From contig NZ_JAPFGD010000009.1 in the NCBI RefSeq assembly GCF_027257175.1, forward strand, positions 62,001-126,000: 64,000 nt of DNA. Reading direction: 5' to 3'. The stretch is from Castellaniella sp. S9 (GTDB lineage: Bacteria; Pseudomonadota; Gammaproteobacteria; Burkholderiales; Burkholderiaceae_B). The notes under the pieces were generated by a model. That model saw nothing but the letters and a program-made list of their open reading frames with translations. It searched no databases and was not told where the DNA came from. Below, piece after piece: positions 49,760-58,879 of this stretch (positions within the stretch are counted from its first letter, which is position 1; the number at the start of each line of letters is the position of its first letter). Position numbers and translations under genes: made by a program.

Positions 49760-51574
49760 TCAAATGCCGGTGGCACGCATTCGAGCCTCTAGCTCATCTA
49801 AGAATGGCGAGCGCCCAAGGCGCATCGGGCCATAGCGCCCCTCAACGAACCCCGAATACAACATGTGGACCTCGTCACGCGCACGTGTGAGACCCACGTA
49901 GAACAGCCGGCGGCTTTCTCGCAACTTCTCTGGACTCTCGTTGCGCCACGGTAGATTTCCGAGGTCGAGACCGACCATGATGACCACATCGTACTCGCAC
50001 CCTTTTGCGGAGTGGAGTGTCAGCAGATTTAGATGATCAGGCGAACCGTCCCTACCGCCCAAACTCGTCATGTCCAGCGTAGCCAGTGCGCCGCCTTCGG
50101 CGAGCGCTGCCGTCATGCGATCGAGTTGTTCCTTCTGATCGGCAAGCGCCAATTCAGCAGCCAACAGACGGTCAACGATGCCGCTACGCAGCGAAGCGAC
50201 AAAATCACGCGCAGGTTGCTGGTCGGAGCGTAACGCCCATAGCAAAGCGGTTAGCTCTTGTCCCTCGCGCCTAGCTTGTGCATCGTCCAAGCTCGCTCGA
50301 TGAAATGCGAGATAGCGGTCGATCAGTCCGCGCAATTGTGGGCGTCCGACACGCCAGCCGCCCGCGCACCACGCCGCACAATCTTCCACCCAGCTCGTCA
50401 GGGAAACCTTGCGGTAAGGCGCCGCAGTGTCCACGCGGATGTAATCTAAACCGCCGGCGGTCACAGCTTCGGAGACGATATCGCCTGCGCGGTAGTCTTT
50501 GTACAAGATTGCGATATCACCCAGTGTTCGTCCCGGCTTAGAAGCCAATGCTGCCGGAATAATTTGCGCGACAACGTGCGCGGCTTGATCGGCCATACCA
50601 CCTGGCCGCAGGACGAATTCAATGGTCGCTTGTCGAGCTGGATCGCTCGCTTGATAGCCCCGGACTTCTCCGAGCGCCATCTCCGACGCCGTCACGATCC
50701 CTGTGCCAGAGCGATAATTCAGTTGGAGCCTAACAGGCTCGATGTCTCCGCGTGCGGCCAGCTCCATGAGCAACGCGCCGTCAGCGCCCGTGAATCCATA
50801 GATCGACTGATCCGCATCACCGACCGCGAAAAGTCGGACACCCCCGTCGAAGGCAAGGCGTTTGACGATGCGATGCAGTGCCACGCCTAAATCCTGGTAC
50901 TCATCCACCGCGAGCACGGGGAATTTTGCCTGAACCAGAGGTAGTACCCAGTCGTGCTCGGCGATCAAACGCTGGCCGAAGACGACCATGTCATCGTAGT
51001 CAATCAGCCCCTCGTCGCGCAGAGCGGCCTCGTAGGCCTCGGCCCACGCAGCGAGCTCCTCCTCGCTACGCCAAGCGACGCTATTTCGATTGAGCACGGA
51101 ACGGCGATGCCGCCCGAGGTCAATGACCTTGTACGGATGGTTCTGCCCGAAAATTGCGTCTCCAGTTTGCTTCAACAACCGATCACTGACTCGTTGAGTG
51201 GCCACCGAAAGCGGGAAGGATATGGGCAGGCCGGCCAAGCGTCCATACGGCATCAAGAGATGACGCAGACAGAACCCATGGACTGTACCAATGAAAAGAT
51301 TAGGTGCCTGCTGAAGTCCCAAGCTTTCAATTCGGCGAACGAGTTCGCGAGCGCACTCCTGACTGTACGTGATGCACGCAACGCCACGAGGGGACTCGAC
51401 GTCTTCGGCCAGGATTCGGGCGAGCTTTAGGACGAGCGTCTTGGTCTTACCGCTCCCGGGACCGGCGAGTACCACACAATGTCCTTGAGAGTTGTAAGCT
51501 GCCAACTGCCCTGGATTTCCAGCCAACTCGGCAGCCTGAGCCAGGTAGGCTGTACCGACGTTACGCGACGGCAT
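49760..51574 (-). CDS. gajB: Gabija protein GajB, UvrD/Rep-like helicase
   Basis: A 604-residue superfamily 1 helicase. Walker A VVLAGPGSGKTKTLVLKLA (about residues 35-53), motif Ia ACITYSQECARELVRRIESL, Q/III ADQSIYGFTGADG, DEYQDL as the DExx box (VLAVDEYQDLG), and motifs V-VI (LLTLHSAKGCEYDVVIMVGL; RRLFYVGLTRARDEVHMLY). It starts within the end of gajA (14-bp overlap), the standard Gabija gene order. In Gabija, GajB senses or processes DNA ends and licenses the GajA nuclease. ATG 51574 is preferred to 51676 because the longer N-terminus is Arg-rich and overlaps gajA. Confidence 0.85.
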   Translation of the reverse strand: MPSRNVGTAYLAQAAELAGNPGQLAAYNSQGHCVVLAGPGSGKTKTLVLKLARILAEDVESPRGVACITYSQECARELVRRIESLGLQQAPNLFIGTVHGFCLRHLLMPYGRLAGLPISFPLSVATQRVSDRLLKQTGDAIFGQNHPYKVIDLGRHRRSVLNRNSVAWRSEEELAAWAEAYEAALRDEGLIDYDDMVVFGQRLIAEHDWVLPLVQAKFPVLAVDEYQDLGVALHRIVKRLAFDGGVRLFAVGDADQSIYGFTGADGALLMELAARGDIEPVRLQLNYRSGTGIVTASEMALGEVRGYQASDPARQATIEFVLRPGGMADQAAHVVAQIIPAALASKPGRTLGDIAILYKDYRAGDIVSEAVTAGGLDYIRVDTAAPYRKVSLTSWVEDCAAWCAGGWRVGRPQLRGLIDRYLAFHRASLDDAQARREGQELTALLWALRSDQQPARDFVASLRSGIVDRLLAAELALADQKEQLDRMTAALAEGGALATLDMTSLGGRDGSPDHLNLLTLHSAKGCEYDVVIMVGLDLGNLPWRNESPEKLRESRRLFYVGLTRARDEVHMLYSGFVEGRYGPMRLGRSPFLDELEARMRATGI

Positions 51575-53345
51575 CGCGGATATGCTCCAGCGCAGAGCGA
51601 ATGTAGGCCGGGCAAACGCCCTCAGACACCGACGGCGCAAGTGCCTGTGCAAATCTCCCCTTGCCAATCCGTTCAATCAACTTCAGCAGCCGGTCTTCAT
51701 CGACCTGATCCGGATCAGCCACCCACTCTTGTAATGCGTCCCGGGTGACTTGCCTCAGCGGCAACTCCTGCTCGATTACCGCCTTCATCGCCTCGGCCAT
51801 TCCGGCAGCGAATAGGTCGGATTCCAGCGTGCTCTCGTTGACGAAGTATCCAAACTCCGCGGCGTACTTGAGCACATCATCTATATCCAGGTCATCGTAG
51901 CCATATTCTTCATCGACCTCGTTCAAGAGATTAATTAATCGCCTGTGGGCCAGTGGAGGTTTGCCATTGACCGGGTCGCGATCTGTCAAAATTACATGTG
52001 GAATATTTAGCCCTTTAGGGCCCAAAAGCTTCACATAAGGAGTGAAGTTCGTCCCCCCGACCGAGCACACAGTGATTCCAAGTATGTCGAAAGGAATCCC
52101 GAGGGCCTCGGCGAACGCGGGGATGATGAAGCGCTCAGCGTCCCCTTCAACCAGAATCACTCCCCGGGAAAAGAATATTTCTCCGCGAGTGACGTCGATG
52201 TAGCGCTGGAGGTCGTCTTCATCCCTCTGTGTGAAAGGTGCGTTTGCGGTTGAAACCGCGATGGTTTTTCCGTCCGCTGCGTTATGGCGCAGGAGAACGA
52301 TGGACCTAATCGGTGCAACGCTTGCGATATGCGGTGAGTGAGTAGTGAGAATTGTCGTCAGCGGAGGGGCTTCGTCCTCATCTTCAGCTCTTGTGCCGAG
52401 GAAGTAGCGATAGACAAGACGCTGGACATGCGGATGCAGGTGCGCTTCGGGCTCCTCGACGACGAAGAATGTGTGGTCGCGCTCCCCCTCGGAGACGAAG
52501 CGGTCGAGTTCGAGGCTCTTCAAGGCCAGGAAGATCAGATTTGCCGTTCCTAGGCTGGCATCGCCGACACCGCGAACACCGTTGTCGATGAGCAGCCGAA
52601 GGCTACGCAGCAACGCATCGACTCGCGTAGGTGCAAGTCCGAGCGATACCGGGACGGCATGCTGCCCACCGGCGATGGCGATCAACCGTTCGCTGATTCG
52701 TTCCGCTGTCGCGACCACTTCCTCATGACCGGCCAGCTCTCGCTGTGCTTCATCGACCTGATTCTGGATCTCCTCGCGGGCGTCATCATCCAGGGATGCT
52801 GCGAGATCCTCAATGAGCGGTCTCAATGGCGAATTACGCCAGCTCGCAAGGTCCTTTTCAGCGTCGCGCAGCGCTACCTGAACATCTATTGGCAACATTC
52901 GGCGAAGTGCGCCACCAATGAGCATATCGGGATCGTTACCACCGAAGATTATGTACTCATAGTCTTTCAACGATTCTGGGGCGCGCCCCAGTCCCGCTTT
53001 AGGCTGGAAGCGATAGGTGAGTCGGGCCACCATAGGAGGGCCAGGATTAATCACGCAGTCGTTGAGGTGGGCCATCAACCGGGGATCGTTTGTGAAGTCC
53101 GTTAGATCCACAGAGACCTCAATGGTCGCACCAACCTTGTCTTCGCCAAGTCCGTCCCAGAAATACTCAAGCCCCAGTTGTCGATCGCGTTCAGACAAAC
53201 CTGGATCAAGGATCAACTGCAGGCCGCGAATGAAATTGCTCTTGCCAACCTTGTTCTCTCCAACGATGACGATGCTTTCCCCCGTCTCGACATCAACATC
53301 CGAGAAATTGGCGAAATTGATCAACCTGACCCGAGAAACCCTCAT
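51561..53345 (-). CDS. gajA: Gabija protein GajA, OLD-family ATPase-nuclease
   Basis: A 594-residue OLD-family endonuclease. N-terminal ABC-type ATPase (SIVIVGENKVGKSNFIRGLQ at about 25-44; signature region and Walker B TFFVVEEPEAHLHPHVQRLV near 300; ILTTHSPHIA H-loop) and a C-terminal TOPRIM domain (GVILVEGDAERFIIPAFAEA; VILTDRDPVNG) with the catalytic Glu and DxD. The pair with gajB is the defining content of the Gabija anti-phage system, in which GajA nicks phage DNA when nucleotide pools fall. Lower GC than the ICE core marks it as cargo. Confidence 0.87.
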   Translation of the reverse strand: MRVSRVRLINFANFSDVDVETGESIVIVGENKVGKSNFIRGLQLILDPGLSERDRQLGLEYFWDGLGEDKVGATIEVSVDLTDFTNDPRLMAHLNDCVINPGPPMVARLTYRFQPKAGLGRAPESLKDYEYIIFGGNDPDMLIGGALRRMLPIDVQVALRDAEKDLASWRNSPLRPLIEDLAASLDDDAREEIQNQVDEAQRELAGHEEVVATAERISERLIAIAGGQHAVPVSLGLAPTRVDALLRSLRLLIDNGVRGVGDASLGTANLIFLALKSLELDRFVSEGERDHTFFVVEEPEAHLHPHVQRLVYRYFLGTRAEDEDEAPPLTTILTTHSPHIASVAPIRSIVLLRHNAADGKTIAVSTANAPFTQRDEDDLQRYIDVTRGEIFFSRGVILVEGDAERFIIPAFAEALGIPFDILGITVCSVGGTNFTPYVKLLGPKGLNIPHVILTDRDPVNGKPPLAHRRLINLLNEVDEEYGYDDLDIDDVLKYAAEFGYFVNESTLESDLFAAGMAEAMKAVIEQELPLRQVTRDALQEWVADPDQVDEDRLLKLIERIGKGRFAQALAPSVSEGVCPAYIRSALEHIRDAVA

Positions 53346-53375
53346 TTACGTCCCCATCCATTGGTGTTTTAACAA

Positions 53376-53384
53376 ATTGTAGCA
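53376..53384 (-). promoter_or_regulatory. possible extended -10 promoter of gajAB
   Basis: On the minus strand TGCTACAAT is an extended -10 (TGnTACAAT) 31 bases before the gajA start codon in AT-rich DNA. No good -35 is seen at the right distance. Weak evidence. Confidence 0.4.
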
Positions 53385-53548
53385 GTCATGCGGCCGGCCT
53401 CCATCCGCCGACCACGACCGAGCTTTTCCGTTACAGCCCCCCCTCGAGGCCGATTTTGTTCGACTAGACCGCTGCCGGTAAATCGGACGCAGCGTGGTCC
53501 GCATTGTTTGCTGCTGCTCCCGGCCTAAGCGGCGATGGTGAGGGCTCG

Positions 53549-54169
53549 ATGTTTCAGGACGCCGAGCTTATGTGCCCAACTCCACCTTGGTTTCACCATC
53601 CCGAACGCCGCCTGCTGGCGGGAGTCCTCGGCCTGCTCTGGTCGGTGCTGGCTGGCGGTTGCGCGACGACGACTGCGCCACCCGCGCCTGATGTCATCGA
53701 GGAAGTCTCGGCCGCACCCGAACCCGAGACGCCCGAGTACATCCCCGTTGTGCGTTACGGTCGCTACACGCTAGTCGAGCTAGCACCCCCGGCTGCACAG
53801 CGGGACCTGCTGTTGCAGACCATCGACGTGTCCATGCCCGAAGATGCCCGCGCCACCGTCGGCGATGGGCTGCGGCATGTGCTCAAGCGCAGTGGTTACG
53901 GCCTGTGCCAGACGGCGCACGCGGTGACCGAGCTGTATGCCCTGCCGCTGCCGGCGGCGCACCTGCACCTCGGCCCCATGACCTTACGCGATGCGCTGCT
54001 CACACTGGCTGGCCCGGCTTGGGAACTGCACGCGGATGATCGCGCACGACAGATTTGCTTCGAACGGCCCGCCGACAGCGCGGCTATCGAACCTGCATCC
54101 GAGCCATCCGCCGCCGACGCGGTGCAGACGTTCCCGGTGGAGCCTTCGGTTTCGGGAGGCCAGCTATGA
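53549..54169 (+). CDS. pilL: PilL-type conjugative transfer lipoprotein (TIGR03748)
   Basis: About 206 residues; signal peptide with a lipobox (LLWSVLAGGC-ATT), so a lipoprotein. The body has a family segment YIPVVRYGRYTLVELAPPAA, SMPEDARATVGDGLRHVLKR and LHLGPMTLRDALLTLAGPAW, typical of the PilL N-terminal/TIGR03748 ICE proteins. It is the first gene of the colinear transfer operon and overlaps the next by four bases. ATG 53549 is used; the ATG at 53570 would also give a signal peptide. Confidence 0.8.
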   Translation: MFQDAELMCPTPPWFHHPERRLLAGVLGLLWSVLAGGCATTTAPPAPDVIEEVSAAPEPETPEYIPVVRYGRYTLVELAPPAAQRDLLLQTIDVSMPEDARATVGDGLRHVLKRSGYGLCQTAHAVTELYALPLPAAHLHLGPMTLRDALLTLAGPAWELHADDRARQICFERPADSAAIEPASEPSAADAVQTFPVEPSVSGGQL

Positions 54170-54816
54170 ACGCCCCGCGGTCTGCCCGGCGCTCGGCCGC
54201 CGCCGTGGTGGTGCAGAGCCTTCTGTGGCTGTGGCTGATCGGCCTCAGCGTCTTCGTAGCTTTGGGCTACCAGACCATGAACGACCAAGCCGACCAGGAG
54301 CGGCTCGATTCCCGCCTGCAACGCCTGGAAGCGCAGGCGACGGGCCTGGCCGAGACCATCGAGGCCATCCAGCAGCGTCCGGCCGTCGCAACGGCGGCAG
54401 ACCTCAAAGACACCCGCCAAGTCCTGGAAGCACGCGCTGCCCAAGTTGAGAAAACGCTGAGCGGCTATGCCGCTGCCGACGACCTCCAGGCGCTGCGCGC
54501 GGAGGTCGAGCAGATCAAGGCGCGCCAGACCGCTGCGCCTGTTCCGCGCGCCGCAGCACCCGCCCGGCGGCGCACATCGGGCAAGGCCGTTGCCAAGCCC
54601 GAACCGCCGTCGCTGCCGTTCCGTGTCGTCGGCGCCGAATTGCGCGCTGGCCAGCGCAGCGTGTCCGTCGCGCCGAGCAGCGCGGACTCCACGCCCGACC
54701 AGCTTCAGGTGCTGCTGCCAGGTGATGCGCTCGGCCCGTGGCGCTTGCGGGCTGTCGAGGGCAACACCGCCGTGTTCCTGGCCGGCGATCGGACCCGTCG
54801 CGTGGCGATTCCCTGA
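54166..54816 (+). CDS. membrane-anchored coiled-coil transfer protein
   Basis: A 216-residue protein with one N-terminal helix (VVVQSLLWLWLIGLSVFVAL, about 13-32), a coiled coil (about 40-125: ERLDSRLQRLEAQATGLAET, EVEQIKARQ) and a C-terminal globular part (LPFRVVGAELRAGQRSVSVA). It overlaps the pilL stop (CTATGA). I do not know a named family for it; this place in the operon is often a hypothetical gene. Probably spans the periplasm as part of the mating channel. Confidence 0.65.
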   Translation: MNAPRSARRSAAAVVVQSLLWLWLIGLSVFVALGYQTMNDQADQERLDSRLQRLEAQATGLAETIEAIQQRPAVATAADLKDTRQVLEARAAQVEKTLSGYAAADDLQALRAEVEQIKARQTAAPVPRAAAPARRRTSGKAVAKPEPPSLPFRVVGAELRAGQRSVSVAPSSADSTPDQLQVLLPGDALGPWRLRAVEGNTAVFLAGDRTRRVAIP

Positions 54817-54830
54817 CCGGAGCACACGAC

Positions 54831-55556
54831 ATGCAGCCGTCGATCATCCTTTTCGCGCTCCTGCTGGCATCCGCCCAGTTGCCCGCCTGGGCGCAGCAGC
54901 CGGCCACCGCCCCGGCCCGCAATGCGCAGAGCCAGGAGCGTCCGCTGGTCGCCCGAACCCCAGATGACAAGGTAGCAAGCGACTGGGGCCTGCAACCGCA
55001 GGAATGGACGCGCTATCGCGAGTTGATGGACGGGCCGCTAGGCATCTACTCGCCCAACCTGGACCCGCTGTCCGCCTTGGGTATTGAGGCCCGCACCGAC
55101 GAGGAACGGCGGCGCTACGCAGAACTGCAGGTGCAAATCGAAGCGCGCCGCGTCGAGAAGCTGCTTGCCTATCAACGTGCCTACGACGAAGCCTGGCAGC
55201 GCTTAAACCCCGGCATGCAACGGGTGAACCTGCCTGACGATAAGCCCAGCGCCGGCGCAGTGCGCGGCAGCGGCCGCATGGCGGTGTTCGTCAAGGACGG
55301 CTGCGCGGCCTGCGGACAGCTCGTGCAGCGCCTGCAATCCTCGGGTACCGAGTTCGACCTGTACATGGTCGGCAGCCGCCAGGACGATGCACGCATCCGT
55401 GATTGGGCCAAGCGCGCGCAAATCGATCCGGCCCGCGTGCGCAGCGGCAGCATCACGCTCAACCACGACGGCGGCCGCTGGCTGTCGCTGGGCCTGCCCG
55501 GCGACTTACCAGCGGTCGTACGCGAGGTGAACGGCCAATGGCAGCGCCAACCCTGA
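54831..55556 (+). CDS. TIGR03759-family ICE protein
   Basis: A 241-residue exported protein (signal peptide MQPSIILFALLLASAQLPAWAQ). The family region ASDWGLQPQEWTRYRELMDG then PLGIYSPNLDPLSALG is clear, and a C-terminal thioredoxin-like part has the redox motif FVKDGCAACGQLVQRL (CxxC). This suggests a disulphide role in the periplasm for pilus or channel assembly. It overlaps the transglycosylase gene by 19 bp. Confidence 0.8.
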   Translation: MQPSIILFALLLASAQLPAWAQQPATAPARNAQSQERPLVARTPDDKVASDWGLQPQEWTRYRELMDGPLGIYSPNLDPLSALGIEARTDEERRRYAELQVQIEARRVEKLLAYQRAYDEAWQRLNPGMQRVNLPDDKPSAGAVRGSGRMAVFVKDGCAACGQLVQRLQSSGTEFDLYMVGSRQDDARIRDWAKRAQIDPARVRSGSITLNHDGGRWLSLGLPGDLPAVVREVNGQWQRQP

Positions 55557-56128
55557 CGGCGCCGCTGCGCGCACTGGTGGTCGCTGCTGGCCTGTACGTC
55601 AGCACCGTCTATGCCCAGGAGGTTCCGCCGCCGGCCTACCAGCTTGCCGCCCAGCGCGCGGGCATCCCTTCGACGGTGCTCTACGCCGTGGCCCTGCAAG
55701 AGAGCGGTATCCGACGCAACGGGCGCATCGTCCCGTGGCCTTGGTCCCTCAACGTCGCCGGCCAGTCGCGCCGCTACACGACCCGAGCCGACGCCTGCGC
55801 GGGTTTGCAGCGGGCGATGCGCTCGACGCCTCATACGCGCATCGACGCGGGCCTTGGGCAGATCAACCTCGGCTACCACCAGCAGCGCTACAGCACCGCG
55901 TGCGACCTGCTTGACCCGTACCGCAACCTCGCCATCGCCGCCGAGATTCTGAAAGAACAGCACACCCCCGGTGAGGACTGGCTGGTGGCGGTCGGCCGTT
56001 ACCACCGCCCCGCGGGTGGTGAGCCGGCCGCCCGCTACCGGCGCAGCGTATCCCGCCACCTCGCCCGCGTGCAGGGTGCGCGCTCAACCACTGCGGCGTC
56101 CGCCGCGCGCCAGGAGACCTCCCCATGA
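55538..56128 (+). CDS. lytic transglycosylase of the transfer apparatus
   Basis: A 196-residue SLT-fold peptidoglycan hydrolase. Signal peptide (LVVAAGLYVSTVYAQ), catalytic Glu in LYAVALQESGIRRNGR, and the downstream motif RIDAGLGQINLGYHQQR and NLAIAAEILKEQ. It opens the cell wall for the mating channel (VirB1-like). It overlaps the following gene by four bases. Confidence 0.85.
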   Translation: MAAPTLTAPLRALVVAAGLYVSTVYAQEVPPPAYQLAAQRAGIPSTVLYAVALQESGIRRNGRIVPWPWSLNVAGQSRRYTTRADACAGLQRAMRSTPHTRIDAGLGQINLGYHQQRYSTACDLLDPYRNLAIAAEILKEQHTPGEDWLVAVGRYHRPAGGEPAARYRRSVSRHLARVQGARSTTAASAARQETSP

Positions 56129-56673
56129 CGAAATCCCATCTGGCCCATCTCACGTTCAAGGGCCTGCTCATGCTGCTGACGATCCTGCCGCTGGCCTCGC
56201 GTGCCGGCGTGCCGCTGATCGTGGTCGAGGACCGTGGCGGTGCATCGGCGCTGCCGTACTACGAAGCACTCAACCTCCAGCCGCGGGACAACGGTGCAGC
56301 GCGGTCGCCCATCCCGATGCCGCAGGTTCCCGCGACACCCGCGGATGAGGCTGCGATGCTGCCGGTGCGCAGCGCCAAGCTCACGCCCGGCACCGTCGCG
56401 CGACGGGTGATCGAGGCACCGGGCCTGCGGCCGTTAGTGGTCATTGGCGACGACAAGGCTTCCCGGGACTGGCTGCAGCGCCATGCGGGCTCCTTGCACG
56501 AGCGCGGCGCGGTCGGCCTGGTGGTCAATGTCGAGACCGCACAAACCTTGGCGCGGCTGCGCGCACTGGCGCCCGGCGTGCCACTGGCACCCGTGGCGGG
56601 CGATGACCTGGCTGAGCGTCTGGGCTTGAGGCACTACCCGGCGCTGATCACGGCCACCGGCATCGAGCAATGA
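56125..56673 (+). CDS. TIGR03765-family ICE protein
   Basis: A 182-residue exported protein (signal peptide then SRAGVPLIVVEDRGGASALP). The family core PYYEALNLQPRDNG, PLVVIGDDKASRDWLQRHAG and HYPALITATGIEQ at the end is typical of TIGR03765. Its role in transfer is unproven; it always lies just before the coupling protein TraD, as here, with four bases between. Confidence 0.8.
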   Translation: MTKSHLAHLTFKGLLMLLTILPLASRAGVPLIVVEDRGGASALPYYEALNLQPRDNGAARSPIPMPQVPATPADEAAMLPVRSAKLTPGTVARRVIEAPGLRPLVVIGDDKASRDWLQRHAGSLHERGAVGLVVNVETAQTLARLRALAPGVPLAPVAGDDLAERLGLRHYPALITATGIEQ

Positions 56674-56677
56674 AGCC

Positions 56678-58879
56678 ATGTCGGGCAAACAGCCGGTTGA
56701 GGTTCTGCTTCGCCCTGCGGTGGAGCTATATACCGTCGCAGCGTGTGCAGGTGCCGCGTTTCTGTCCCTGGTGGCCCCGTGGTCGCTCGCACTGAGCCCC
56801 GGCATGGGCGTCGGCAGCGCGCTGGCGTTCGGCGCCTACGGTGCCATCCGCTACCGCGATGCCCGCGTGATCCTGTGCTATCGGCGCAACATCCGCCGCC
56901 TGCCGCGGTACGTGATGACCAGCCGCGACGTGCCGGTCAGCCAGCAGCGGCTCTTCATCGGTCGGGGCTTTCTCTGGGAGCAGAAGCACACCCATCGGCT
57001 GATGCAGACGTACCGGCCGGAGTTTCGCCGCTACGTTGAGCCGACACCCGCTTATCGGCTGGCGCGGCGTCTGGAAGAACGGTTGGAGTTCGCGCCGTTT
57101 CCGCTTTCACGCCTGCCGAGGCTCACAGGCTGGGATGTGCCTTTCAACCCCGTTCGGCCGTTGCCGCCCGTGGGGGGCCTGCCGCGATTGCACGGCATCG
57201 AGCCGGAGGAGGTGGACGTCAGCCTGCCGCTGGGCGAGCGCGTCGGGCATTCGCTGGTCTTGGGCACCACCCGCGTGGGCAAGACCCGGCTGGCCGAGTT
57301 GTTCGTGACGCAGGACATCCGGCGCAAGAACGCATCCGGCGAGCATGAGGTCGTCATCGTCATCGACCCCAAGGGCGATGCCGACCTCCTGAAGCGCATG
57401 TACGTCGAGGCCAAGCGCGTGGGCCGCGAGGGTGAGTTCTACATCTTCCATTTGGGCTGGCCGGAAATCAGCGCCCGCTACAACGCGGTGGGTCGCTTCG
57501 GTCGGATCTCGGAAGTGGCGACACGCATCGCGGGACAGCTCTCCGGCGAAGGCAACAGCGCGGCATTCCGCGAGTTCGCATGGCGCTTCGTCAACATCAT
57601 CGCCCGCGCCTTGGTGGAACTGGGGCAGCGCCCGGACTACATGCTGATCCAGCGGCACGTCATCAACATCGACGCGCTGTTCATCGAGTACGCCCAGCAC
57701 TTCTTCGCCAAGACCGAGCCCAAGGCCTGGGAGGTGATCGTCCAGATCGAGGCCAAGCTCAATGAGAAGAACATCCCGCGCAACATGATCGGGCGCGAGA
57801 AGCGCGTGGTGGCGCTGGAGCAGTACCTTTCCCAGGCGCGCAACTACGACCCGGTACTCGACGGCCTGCGCTCTGCAGTCCGCTACGACAAGACGTACTT
57901 CGACAAGATCGTCGCATCGTTGCTGCCGCTGCTGGAGAAGCTCACCAGCGGCAAGATCGCCCAGCTCCTGGCCCCGAACTACTCCGACCTGGCCGATCCG
58001 CGCCCGATCTTCGATTGGATGCAAGTCATCAGAAAGCGCGCCGTGGTCTATGTGGGCCTGGATGCGCTCTCGGACGCTGAAGTCGCCGCAGCGGTCGGCA
58101 ATTCCATGTTCTCGGATCTAGTATCCGTCGCAGGGCACATCTATAAGCACGGGATCGATGATGGCTTACCCGGTGCATCGGCAGGCACACGCGTGCCGAT
58201 CAACGTGCACGCGGACGAATTCAATGAGTTGATGGGCGACGAGTTCATACCGCTCATCAACAAGGGTGGCGGCGCCGGCCTGCAAGTTACTGCGTACACG
58301 CAGACGCTCTCGGACATTGAAGCCCGCATTGGCAACCGCGCGAAAGCCGGCCAGGTGATCGGCAACTTCAACAACCTGTTCATGCTCAGGGTCCGGGAGA
58401 CGGCCACCGCCGAACTGCTGACCCGGCAATTGCCGAAGGTCGAGGTCTATACGACCACCATCGTCTCCGGTGCGACCGACAGTTCGGACATCCGCGGCGC
58501 GACGGATTTCACCAGCAACACGCAGGACCGTATCAGCATGTCCAGCGTGCCAATGATCGAGCCCTCCCACATCGTCGGCCTGCCCAAGGGGCAGTGCTTC
58601 GCGCTGCTGCAGGGCGGCCAACTCTGGAAAATCAGGATGCCACTGCCGGCGCCGGACCCCGATGAGGCCATGCCGCAGGATCTGCAACAACTGGCGGGCT
58701 ACATGCGCCAGAGCTACACCGATGCCACCCAATGGTGGGAGTTCACCAGTTCCCCAGCCTTACAGGATGCGGCCTTGCCCGACGATCTGCTCGATGACGC
58801 CGAGCTGGCCAAGCCGGTCGAGTCTGCCGCGGCGGCCACCGGCGCCGACGACAGCGCCGAAAACGAGGCCTCGCCATGA
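56678..58879 (+). CDS. traD: type IV coupling protein TraD
   Basis: A 733-residue membrane ATPase of the TraD/VirD4 type (SXT/TOL subfamily). N-terminal helices (about 14-60), then FIGRGFLWEQKHTHRLMQ, Walker A LVLGTTRVGKTRLAELF (about residue 197), Walker B-like HADEFNELMGDEF, and a C-terminal part ending in an acidic tail. It passes the DNA-relaxase complex to the secretion channel. It overlaps the TIGR03747 gene by four bases. Confidence 0.9.
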   Translation: MSGKQPVEVLLRPAVELYTVAACAGAAFLSLVAPWSLALSPGMGVGSALAFGAYGAIRYRDARVILCYRRNIRRLPRYVMTSRDVPVSQQRLFIGRGFLWEQKHTHRLMQTYRPEFRRYVEPTPAYRLARRLEERLEFAPFPLSRLPRLTGWDVPFNPVRPLPPVGGLPRLHGIEPEEVDVSLPLGERVGHSLVLGTTRVGKTRLAELFVTQDIRRKNASGEHEVVIVIDPKGDADLLKRMYVEAKRVGREGEFYIFHLGWPEISARYNAVGRFGRISEVATRIAGQLSGEGNSAAFREFAWRFVNIIARALVELGQRPDYMLIQRHVINIDALFIEYAQHFFAKTEPKAWEVIVQIEAKLNEKNIPRNMIGREKRVVALEQYLSQARNYDPVLDGLRSAVRYDKTYFDKIVASLLPLLEKLTSGKIAQLLAPNYSDLADPRPIFDWMQVIRKRAVVYVGLDALSDAEVAAAVGNSMFSDLVSVAGHIYKHGIDDGLPGASAGTRVPINVHADEFNELMGDEFIPLINKGGGAGLQVTAYTQTLSDIEARIGNRAKAGQVIGNFNNLFMLRVRETATAELLTRQLPKVEVYTTTIVSGATDSSDIRGATDFTSNTQDRISMSSVPMIEPSHIVGLPKGQCFALLQGGQLWKIRMPLPAPDPDEAMPQDLQQLAGYMRQSYTDATQWWEFTSSPALQDAALPDDLLDDAELAKPVESAAAATGADDSAENEASP

